The notes beneath the pieces are model-generated. The model did no database searches. It was not told the DNA's origin and saw nothing but the letters and a program-made list of their open reading frames with translations. From the NCBI RefSeq assembly GCF_035046505.1, contig NC_089822.1, positions 105,470,659 to 105,534,658 on the forward strand: a stretch of 64,000 bases of DNA, in the 5' to 3' direction. Below are positions 1 to 11,200 of the stretch, one piece after another (positions within the stretch are counted from its first letter, which is position 1; each line of letters begins with the position of its first letter). Source of the DNA: Tiliqua scincoides. Lineage: Eukaryota; Chordata; Lepidosauria; Squamata; Scincidae. A program made the translations under genes and the position numbers.

Positions 1-3000
1 GAATGGTGGAGTATGCTAGTTGGGCCCTTTTTTATTCCTATTGACCCTTGGGAAAAACTGAGGCCTTCTCACTTCGACTATGATTAACCAGAGATGGAGC
101 CTGTGATGTTCTGGCTAAGTCTAAATGTTTTGTGATCTTTGTCTAAAATGCAGCAAAAACTGCTGAAAAACCTGCAGCCTCCACTCTGTATGGGACTGCA
201 AGTTGGGACCACTCCGTATGGGACCTCACCTGACAGATTCTTCTCCTGGCACTTTTGAACTCAGTCCTGGTCACTCTGCAAAAGAGTAAATTCACAGATG
301 TGAAAATGACTGCCCTGATATAACTCAGTGAGCAACTCTGGTCACACATGTGAAACATGCACAACTCTATTTGCATTCAAAGAACCATAAAATATCCACA
401 CTGGTGTTTTCCAAAATCACATAATACATTGTTTGGTCTTTTAAATTTTGCGAACCAGCAATTCAAAGCCATACAAATGGCAGGCTGTTTCCTGAAGTGT
501 CATTTCTTGAACAAAAGAACTCCCAGTTATGCCAGGGGGAAAATTTTTCCAAATCCCCCCTTCCTATTGCAGCCCCCTGCGTCACATGTCATTCTGCCCC
601 GAAAGGTCCCTAGTGCTCAAGAGCCAATTTTCAGGAGTTTGCAGAGGGATGGAGGGAGAGGAGATCCACGAAAATCACACCTTCCTCTTTTTGCATGAAT
701 TGGATACATTCCTTGGAATACAACCCAGTGGAAACAACAGAGTCTTGTGTTACTTTAAAGTCTACACAGATATATTGTGAACATGAGTGTTTGCAGATTA
801 CAATCTACTTCAGCTGTAGGTTCAAGTTCATGGAACCTCATGAGACAGTGTTTTGATTAATCTTTAAGGCACCACAAGAGACTTGGTTGCTTTTGCTGCT
901 ACAGACTATCATAAGGTTAATGATATCTCACAGGCTTGTTTTAAATAAATAAAAATTCTTTAAAATGTAGTAAACCATATGCTACTAGGTAGAGTGCCTC
1001 TCCCTATATGTCCAGTAACCAGCTGAGAGGAATGGCTGTAAAAGACCTTTAGATGTTCCTAAGAATGGGCATGATTAATCCATCCTCTGCTAGTCAATAT
1101 TCCTCTACGAGCCCTTCTGTATCTGTTTCTTAGCCCTTTCTGGCTCCAAGTTTCCTTGTCATGTCAAGAAAGCTATTAGGTGTAGGTGTTGCAAAGAGAG
1201 AATTTTACACACTGTGCATAAACATCTCTACTGCAGATACCTCCCCCCATACACTTGTGGCAAACACGGGATTGGGAAAATTACGTTTGCTCTGTAGGCA
1301 GATGTTTAGTTTCCTCCTCTGTTTCCTCCTTTGCATCTGCTAAGATGTGATTGAAACAATGTTTGCTACATCTATAAAGCTAAAGAGCAGCAGTTTATTT
1401 TGGAAGATTCAAAATCCAAATTATTTTGAATCTGGTCCTGCCTGTGTTCTTGTTTATGCACCCTATAATACCAATTCAAATTTTACATGTACACATGATC
1501 ACAATTTATAGACATCACAAGATGATACAGAATTTGTGTTCCCTTGGCACAGCCTTGTGGTGTTTTCTGCACAGAGAAATACATGACCTAATTACATGTC
1601 TAGTTTTCCAAGGAAAACTACCCTGTAAAGGAGAAGCAATGTTTTATCTCAAAGCAGATTGTTGGGAAGATGGGATGTAATAGCAATCTAGTAGCTATAG
1701 TGGCAACCAGAGTAGAGCCACAGTGTTCCCTTCTTCATGGAAGAACAAACAAGCTTAAGGCAGATACTTCAGAAGATACAAAAGGAGTCTGTTTCAGAAG
1801 CCTTTGTCTCAGGGGATAAAGACGAAACAAATATTTTTCATTTCATACAAACATATATGCCTCTCAGAATCACACAAGTCAGCTTTTCAAGTTACACAAC
1901 CTTTTTTCCACAGCTAATAAAATCTGTAGCGAAACCTGTTTACCTGAGGCAACCTAGCAGCAGTTGTGCAGCCCCAGTAACTTCGATTCCAAATTCCTAG
2001 ATACCTATCAAGCAGCTGCTTTCCACTGACCTGGTCAGTTGCACATGATTTCAGTTTAAGGTCATGTTGGCAGCAGGTTAACTTTATATTGTAACTTAAC
2101 TGACTGATGTGAAACACAAATCCTTATGCAACAGTCAAATGTTCACTCTACAGAGTAAGACTCCTATATGCTTGCTATCTAACTGGAAAAGGATTCTGGA
2201 AGCAGAAGGAAGGAGAACTAGCCTTAGATTAGGACTGCATTCTTTTTTCAACTTCTAGTGCTAGAGAGCTAGTTTTTTTTCCCAACCTTGCAGCACAATC
2301 AGGTTGCATTTGTCTTTCACACTCTAGCATGCCCACCACACTAGCAATTTGAAATATGAGCTCCAAGTTAGAAAAAATGGCCACCTCCATGCATTTATTT
2401 CTAATGGGAGCAACATGGCGGCCTCCATACATCATGGTTATAACATGGTGGCCTCCATGCAATTGATTTCAATGACTCCTGTATGACTGGATGCCATTTT
2501 GTCATTTTTGAATGAACTGCCTTGGAAGCATGCTTGAGGCATGCCAGAAACGTCACTTCTACATATTTTCTATCTGAAAAGAGAATGCAGCCCAACAATC
2601 TGCATATCAAGGGGAGCTTTACTGGACGAATAAAGGGGACACTCTCTTATCCCATCTGGCTAACTCATTAGTTATAGTGTCGCCTTCAGGTGCAGAATAC
2701 TTCAGGTGCAGAGTTGCACCTTTCTCCACTTCCAACAATATGAACAGAAATATTGTTATTATGTGGCAATTGTAGAAGCTGCACATTTGAGCATCAATGC
2801 CCAGGAATGATAGATCTGTGGTCCTCCAATTTCTTGTGCATTTTAGTGACATGGTGTTGAGTAAAGGATGGATTGGCTCCATCCTTTAAAAAGGATGAGC
2901 CAAAAATTATTGTGCTCATACAGTATTTCAGGAGCTGTGCAGAAAATATGTTTGAGGCCACCAGGTGATAAAGCAGCATATGCGTTTTATAAATAAATGA

Positions 3001-3258
3001 AACCAGTTTTAGGTGATGGGCTACTTGAGCAAAATCAAGTTTTTGTTTCTTTTTAGATAAGTTGTTTTGTGGAAATTTGCATTCTGATGTTATTTTGCAT
3101 GCCACATCAGCTTAGAAACTTGAAATTGACCAAAAGGTTAATAAGAGACATTAGTGGCATTTTCCATGTCCATATTTAGAAATAAAAATAGTTAAAGCAC
3201 TGACAGTAGGGGTAGCCATGAGGTCTCATTAAGGTCATAACCAATAATTTTGTACATT
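1..3258. other. No gene recognised; upstream of STYK1
   Basis: AT-rich sequence with only short chance frames. 2370-2470 has three spaced copies of a motif like ATGGCGGCCTCCAT. 860-910 vaguely resembles a 3' tail common to reptile SINEs (GGCACCACAAG). Non-coding 5' exons of STYK1 may lie here but have no readable signature. Confidence 0.4.
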
Positions 3259-3267
3259 GATATAGGT

Positions 3268-3317
3268 GTGTTGGCAACCTTCAGTCTCGAAAGACTATGG
3301 TATCGCGCTCTGAAAAA
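3268..3317 (-). mobile_element. 5'-truncated retroelement tail flanked by a 9-bp duplication
   Basis: A 50-bp insert bounded by GATATAGGT at 3259-3267 and again at 3318-3326, a textbook target-site duplication. Read on the minus strand it ends in TCTTTCGAGACTGAAGGTTG followed by CCAAC, the same tail that follows the 5S rRNA-like unit at 54.8 kb. It lies in the stretch just upstream of STYK1 exon 1. Confidence 0.75.
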
Positions 3318-3509
3318 GATATAGGTATATGATATAGGTAATGACTGGACTATGTATCTTCTTTTAATTTGACAGGTTAAAACTCTCAGATATACTCGAG
3401 GATTCATTTTTTTTTCCCATGGGAAGAACTATGTGAGCCTTCTAAAGTTCTTCATATTTGTGCAGTGGATGACAACAGCCAATGAAGGTCAGACCACATT
3501 TGGTTGAGG

Positions 3510-3576
3510 ATGGCAGGAAATATAAGGAGGTTGTCACGTATGCTGCTGGAATGTCAGCGCAATGACAAACTGTGTG
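3510..3576 (+). CDS. STYK1: STYK1 coding exon 1 (start codon exon)
   Basis: ATG at 3510 opens 22 codons plus one base and ends at a GTAAGC donor. The residues RMLLEC and NDKLC match the N-terminus of human STYK1, which identifies the exon even though it is only 67 coding bases. An in-frame TGA lies at 3483-3485, so no longer N-terminus is possible. An AG at 3464-3465 after a pyrimidine-rich stretch is a likely acceptor, giving about 44 bases of 5' UTR. The start lies about five residues upstream of the human one. Confidence 0.85.
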
Positions 3577-6500
3577 GTAAGCATAAAGGCCCTTTTACCC
3601 TCATCATGTAGTGTGCTCTGTACTTGGCAAGATCTCATATGTTGAGTCAATATGGATTTATGCTTTACAGATGATATTTCTCTGGCTAGTTAGATAGGGT
3701 TGTCTAATGTCTATTGGCCTTCGTTAATGAAAGTGATTTTAGTGATCTATGTTCCAGCAAAACTCAGTATATACAACCAAATAGCATGGGTCAGTTGAAC
3801 ATCATTCAATAATTTAAAAAAAAACACAACACAACCTGATCTTATTGAATATCCCTGTTGAATTAATAAGTCTCTCTGGCCCTTTTCACATGTGCTCAGG
3901 ATCATGCATACATGTGGCCATATTCCAAATGAATTGTAATATTGTAATTTTCTACCTGTGCTTATTTTCTACCTGCCAAAGGGAAGGTTTGGCTTTCTAT
4001 CACCCACAAAGCAATTCTGCTCCTTAAACTGATGGATTATAGGATTGTGGTTCCCGCCAAATGCAAACATGAAATAATTTAACGGACATCTTCTCTTTGG
4101 AATCACTGGCCATTTTAAAAATTGTATAAACTTTTGAACTTGGAGAGCCCTATCCTACTGAATTATCTGTGTGGCAATGCAACTATACCAGTGTGGTGCC
4201 CACTGAATCCTGAAGGGGAGTTTTGGTCTCTAGAGGCCTCCTTGCCATAGCAGAATATTTGTTCCCTTGCCCCAGGATAAGCCCACATTGGCCTGCTTGA
4301 ACCTGAACCAGCTCTATAGCTGTCACACATCTGTATGGACCTCAGTTGGGGAATTAAGGACAGGAAAGAGGTTAGGATATCAGCATGAGCCACTGCTTCC
4401 AATATCACCCCCTTTCCAACCCCGATCCACTCTCCCCCATCTCCTCCCTGTTTCACCTCCTCCAACCCCATGTGCTAACTTACCAGCTAACTTACTGGGG
4501 GGGCACCCCCTATCCACTTGACCTGGCCACTTGCGACAGTGGCTAGGCTGTGCCAAATAGCTTGTTGCCTTTTGCCACAGCTGTGAAAGGCCTTATGCTC
4601 CCAGAACAAGCAGTCCAGCTGTGCAAGGCCGGAATAGGATTGGGCTGTAAGTCACCTTCAGGCAAGGGGCTTCAGAGCAAGTAAGGTTTTATTTTACATG
4701 TCCAGAGTTAGGTGATTGCTCATTTGGCACCCTCTGAGAACCCAAACACTGCTAAAGTGCATTTGGCTGCCACGTTCCTGTTGCAACATTGGTAGAAATG
4801 CTGCAAATAGATGAGTGCAAAGAGAGAGGGAGGGAGAGAGAACCACTCAAAGAACTCTGTGTTGCAAAAATAAACTCTTTGTGATTCAGCTAGATGCTTA
4901 ATTGCTTGCTGCAACTCCTTTACCATTTGCCATTTCTGTTGACAGTTGTGCGAGAGAATCAGGTTGAATTGATCTTCATCCCAGTCCTTTTGGTCGCTGG
5001 ATTTATTATTGTCTTAGGCATCATCCTTTGGCTTCATTACCAGAGCTTGAGGAGAAAGCAGCAGATATCTTCAGAATCCAGAATGGAAGGTAAGGACAGC
5101 TTAGTAAGGTTGCCAGATCCCCTGATGCTCTGGGAACAAAGTGGTGGTGCCTCATAGATCAGGAGCTGAAGGTGGACACTGGTGGGATGAAGAGGATTCT
5201 GATAGAGTCTGGTGTGTAGGATGGATAAAAGCAAAAACTCTGGATTTACTGTAAACCAATATATGAAAGTCTATCCTTATGATCTCTTAAATTTAAATTC
5301 TGACCCTATATCTCACACTGAATTAAAAACTGCTTTTCTGTGTTAAAGAGAACCATTGGGAAAAAACAGTTGATTTCTGAGGTTAACCATTATAAATGAT
5401 ACAGTGAATCTTGTATTATTTTTTAATTTCCCCCATCTTTTCATTTGTTTGCTGTGCTGACCAGTTGGTAAACTTTTGTAGAAAAGTGTTATATACATAT
5501 TTTTAATTATATATTCATTACTGTGGGCTTTGTAATAAATTTGAGAACTAGCAAGTTATCACAGGCAGTAGAATTTAGATACCACCCTGCACCTCACCAA
5601 ATAACAGAAATCATGATCTGATCAAACTGTCTCTTGGTTCTGTCCCCGCACCCTGAAACCTTCAGAAAGAGACTAAACTCCTGAACTTCCAAGTCAAAAC
5701 TTTACATTCACTTCTGGTGTGTAACTGGATTTACAGGCCTGGGAGTGTGCCATTTTCTTATCTACAGTCTTATGGCAAACACTTGCCCCAATATAAGAAC
5801 ATAAGAAGAGGCCTGCTGGATCAGGCCAAATGCCCATCTAGTTCAGCTTTATGTATCTCACAGTAGCTTGCTAGATGCTTCAGGGAACATACAAGACAAG
5901 AGACCTGCATCCTGGTGCTCTCCCTTGCATCTGGCATTCTGAGGTAGCCGACTTCTAAAATCAGGAGGTTGCACATACACATCATGGCTTGTAACCTGTG
6001 ATGGACTTTTCCTTCAGAAATTTGTCCAAAAGGCTTCTAGGCCAGATGCCATCACAACATCCTGTGGCAAGGAGTTCCACATACTAATTACGCACTGGGT
6101 AAAGAAATAATTTCTTTTGTCTGTCCTAACTCTCCCAATGCTGCTTCTTCCACAGTTATCTTCACCAATGATGAAGAGATTACTAATGTTGATTCTAGCT
6201 CAGGTCCTCTCACCTAGAGAAGGCATGTGAAGGAAGACACAGAGCAGTTGCTGCATGCTGCATGTTCATTGCTGCATGTTCAAAACATTGTGCAGAAAAT
6301 GAGGGACGGTGCCATATGTTTTAAACTGGCTATCAGCTTTCTAGTTCCTGTTTTAAACTATGTGTAAGGAATTTGTTTAGATGTATTGAATTGGGTTATA
6401 GCACATGCCTAATGCTAAAATGTAAAGTCCCTTTCTAATGTTTCCACCTCATGAGTTGACTATTTTTATTTTTTATTTTTTTGCTAACAGCTACTCTCCC

Positions 6501-8151
6501 AAGATCAGAACAGGGGAAAAGCCAAGAAAAAGCCAGCATTTCAGAGCATACCTCCATCCAACTAAATGAGATGGCTATGGATTGCTTATTAAGAACTGCA
6601 GCATTAACTTTGAAGGACTTAGAAATACCACGGGAGAAGATAGAGTCACTGGAATTTATCCAAAATGGCAGCTTTGGGGGAATCTACAGAGCAGAACTGA
6701 GAACCAGCAGTCCTGGGAAAATGCAGTCAGTCATCTTGAAAGCCTTGCAAGGTAATGCAAGTGATGAGGTGCCTCCTTCTTGGTGACATGAGTGGTAGAC
6801 TAGAAAGTTCCATTTCTCTTGTATTTTCAAGTCCCTGTTTTGCTCGTAGGAGCTTTTCACTAAACTGTCAAGACCCAGCACCTTAACATACAGATATGTT
6901 ATTTGTACAAATATGTTTCAAGCTCTTGTCTATACACAGGAGTTACATGTTAATGTCTTACAAGTGAAATTGTACAGGTATACTGATGGGCAGCCTGGTC
7001 TAAACAGGCTTCAGCCCCAGTGCTAGTGGTGGGTGTCACAAATGTGCCATAAAGCACATCCCATTGATGCCGTAGCAGGAGCCCCAGCCACCGACAGAGT
7101 AGAGGTAAGCACCAAGTGGCATGGGAAGGGTGGTCAGAGGGTGGGGGCATTTCTGGGGGGCAGACAGATAGAGGGTGGAAAGGGGGAGGGACAGGCCTGT
7201 GTGGGGGTGGAACCGGTGGAGGCCTTCTCAACCAAATTCTATCCCCTCTATCAGGCCTGAAAGCCTGACACAGGGCTTCTTGAATTTGCAGCAGTGAAAT
7301 AGCTGGTGCAGACTCCAGAAGCCCATTGAGCAGGCTGGGGGACAAATGTTCCCTTCCCTGGAGAAGACCTCCTGCCTACTTGGATCCAGCAGAGTATATG
7401 GAAGTAGCCATTTGGAGCCACTGCTCCTGTGCTGAATAGGATTGGGCTGCGAGTGTCCAGTTCTTGGTGTCTGAAAGGTGCCTACGGTACGTGAATGGGA
7501 GTCACACAATGCTGATCTTGAGGGCTAACAAAGCAAAAAAGGAGGGCACTTGCAGATTAGACGGACAAGCAGACCTAAAGCGGATAACAGTAGTAGTTCT
7601 GGGATTGCCCTGAACCAGAGTGAGGCTGCAATCCTATGCACACTTTCCTGGGAATAAACCCAACTTAACACAATGGGGCTTACTTCTGAGTAGACCTGCA
7701 TAGGATTGTGGTGTAATTCTCTTAATTTCTGTTAAGGTGAGAGTCCTAAAGAAAATCATGCTTCTTTTCTTATTCATTTTATTCTTTTGCTTTCAGAGTC
7801 TGCTAGCTCCCATGAGCTGAAAGATTTCCTAGAAAGGATTCAATTCCATCAGTTCCTTGGTCCTCATGAAAACATAGTTAAATTATTAGGGTGTTGTATA
7901 AACCAGATGCCCCTTTATATGATATTGGAGGATGCTCCCAATGGAAATCTTCTGAACTTCCTTTGGACTTGCCGCCGGGTAAGTGGAAAAAAGGAGATGG
8001 CTGGATACTGGCCTCCCTAATGTAATAATATGAATTGAAAGTTGCTCTAGATGGAGAAATACTTTGTATCCTTCCCACAGAAACTAATTTTTGGTGGCTT
8101 TGTTTACATACTCCCCTAATATTTCATAGATCAAAATAGGGTCATTCTTTT

Positions 8152-8204
<53 letters not shown>

Positions 8205-11200
8205 ATGATTTAAAATAGTCTTGGTTAAAGGTATACTTGGAAAATATAATAGTCTTGTAATATATTCAAACAATCAGTTCAAACAATCCAATCATTTAAA
8301 ATAGCAGGTTATGTGTTACGTGGAGCCCCAGTGCAAACATGTTTGCTTGCATGTGTGCTAGGAACAAGCTGCACTGGCCCTCACAAAGTTTTGTAGTTTT
8401 TACAAACCCAAGGAGGAGCTCTGAAGAAAGGCAGCTCTAACAACTCATGCTAAGAACATTTTTAAAGAGCGTCTTCAAAATCTCAACAGGCAAAAAGAGG
8501 GACAATGACTTACTGTAGACCAGCTGTAGAAAACAGGGACTGTCCATGCTAAACAGGCACAGTTGGAGCATGAGTTCCTATCTGTGCACAATTCAAAGTA
8601 AGGTTATGCGCCTTTATACACAGACTCCCATTGTCAGCAATATGTTTCTGTCTTTCCAGGATGTGGTGATCATGGATGAATGGCCTTTTGACCTTACAGA
8701 GGGGCAGGTATACAGAATTGGAAAACAAGTTGCATTGGCTCTGGTAAGTTTGTTAAATAAGCTTTCCTCTCCCCTTGCTTAATTTATCAGAGCGGAAAAA
8801 AAGACAAAATATGAGAGTGACATCAACTCTAAGGGCCCAATTCTATCCCTTCCCAGTGCCCAGTGGTGCAGCGGCACCAAATTGGTGCCAAAGATCTCCA
8901 TGTTGAGTGCAGCTGGCCCTAATAGGTCTACTCAGATCTGCACTAGCCCTTGAGCTGGTGTAGAACTGAGGAGACCCATGTCGGGAGGCTCAGGAGGGGG
9001 CATAGGATCTGGTGGCAGACTCTGCCACCGTCCCCCCCTCCTGGACCCAATCCACCCTCTGGCCCATCCACCCCTGCCCAGTTTTGCCCTTTCCTCACTG
9101 CATGGCAGGGAAACTTACTGCCTGGTGCTCCTGGCTTGCATCCTGGCACTGAAGCCCAGCGCCAGCTAGTGCTGGCCTCTCTACCAGCGCAGCAGGCTCA
9201 CTGCCAGCATCTGAGTGCCTTACAGCATTCCAGGTGGGACTGGAGCTCTGGCGCTGGGCAGCACAGGATCAGGCTGTAAGTAATTCATTGGGTCTGCAAG
9301 AGACAAAAAATGTCAACTTTTTGGAGCTGGTCTTCCATTTGCTGATGATAAGAAAAAAAAGTATCTGGGCACTACTGCATTGTTGCAGAGAAATATGAAA
9401 CTATATTATGGCTTTATCTAGAAAAGGCAAATCAAACCTCCCAAGTTTTTGCTCCTTGAAATTACTTTTTTTCCAGTAATAAAAGCTAAAAGCTAATTTG
9501 CTTGTGAAACTAACATGGTAGGTGTGTGTGGTGAATACAAAATGCAACATCTTGACTGAAGCACTAAGACTTATGCAGATACTCAAATCAACCAAATGGA
9601 AACAGGAACATGTAAAAGACCTTTAACTATAACAGCTAACTTTTTTTCCAGGATTTTCTTCAGCAAAAGAAGCTATATCATGGTGATGTGGCAGCCAGAA
9701 ATATTCTTATTGGTCATCAGTTTACTGCAAAACTCTGCAGGCTGGGATTGGCATGCAGAAGCCACACCTGCAGTCCCAGCGCCAAGACCCAGACAGTTCC
9801 ACTCAAGTGGCAGGCTCCAGAGCGGCTCCTGAAGAAGCCACCCAACATCAAATCAGACATGTATGGTTTGATCAGCTCTCTCTCCTAATTTAGATGTCTT
9901 TCTTCAAGCCCTGCTGCACAATGCATATGTAATTTTCAACAGAGGCATGTTTCCAGCTGATAACTCATATTCAGCTAAAACTATATTATTAACAGCGCAA
10001 TCCTATCTTGTGCTGGAACAGGCAAGCCAGGAGGTAAGGGGAAACTCAGCCAAAGGTAAGGGGAAACTCTTACCTTTGGATAAGCCGCTGCAGCCCCATG
10101 GGTCTCCTTGAACTTGCGCCACCTACTGTGGTGGCGCAAGTCCAAGGAGCTTGGAGTGGCGTGAAGGCGCTCTGCACTGCTCAGGAATGGGGGTTGAGAT
10201 CCGGCATAATAGCCAGATCCCAGCCCCGCCACCTGCTCCCCACCCGCTCGCCTGCCGTCCGCCTGCCCCAGAACGCCTCCCTCCTGCCTCCTCCCTGCCG
10301 ATCCCACAGCCTTGCGTTGGCCAAGTTTGGTTGATGCAAGACTTCCTCAGCAAGCTGCCATGGAGGCTGGATGCAGCCTCCGTGGGCTAGCTCACCTCTG
10401 TGCTCCCAAGGAGGTGCAAACGTGCTTTACAGCATGTTTGTGACCCTCCTAGGCTGGTGCAAGTCACTTTGTTGGTCCCTAACTCATGGATAGGATTGCG
10501 CCCTAAGAAAGTTGCAGGGTGATTTTTTTTCCCCCATTCTCAGAATAAGCTGGGAAGAAACTGCTCATGTTGAAACATTTTTTTTCCTTGCAGATGGTCC
10601 TTTGGAATCTTACTGTATGAGATGATCACATTAGGTAAGGAGTAAAAATAAAATCTGAGGCCATGACCCTAAGCCCATTTACTAGGGAGTAAGCGCCACT
10701 GAACTCAGTGGAACATAACTTCTTAATAAGCATCCTTAGTAGTATGCTGCAAGTTTAATTGAGGGAATCTGTGATGAGACTCGGATCTTGTGCGTGAGTA
10801 AGTTTAGACAGCTTTGGGGGTTCTGAAGTGTATCAAGAAAGTGGCAATGGGAGAGATGTTGTATAGTGTATAATCATTTTCACTCCCATGCTGTTTCTGA
10901 TCTGAATCTGACCCAAACCTACTATTTGCCCTGTGAATGGAAAGTTATAGGATCTTATGGTGTCCATATGTCTTCCCCTGTAATTTGTAGCTTTGGGAGG
11001 GCAATTTAGAGCAGGAAAACATTGCAGTGGAAAGTGTGAAGCTCTGAGAATCTCAGAGCACAAACATTGTCAGCAGGGCTCAGGCACCTTACTCTCTGTG
11101 CTGCAGAGACTGCTTGCAGGGAGTGGAACTGGGCGACCTGAGCCTTTGCTGCACTCAGATTGTGTCCAGAAAGGAAACTACAACTAAGCATCCCAGGAGA

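Noticed and set aside
6950-7509. 131- and 93-residue minus-strand frames in STYK1 intron 3
   Set aside because: They lie in C-rich repeat-derived sequence and show no conserved domain.
8152-8204. CRISPR-like regular repeats
   Set aside because: Perfect trinucleotide microsatellite with no spacers; vertebrate genome.
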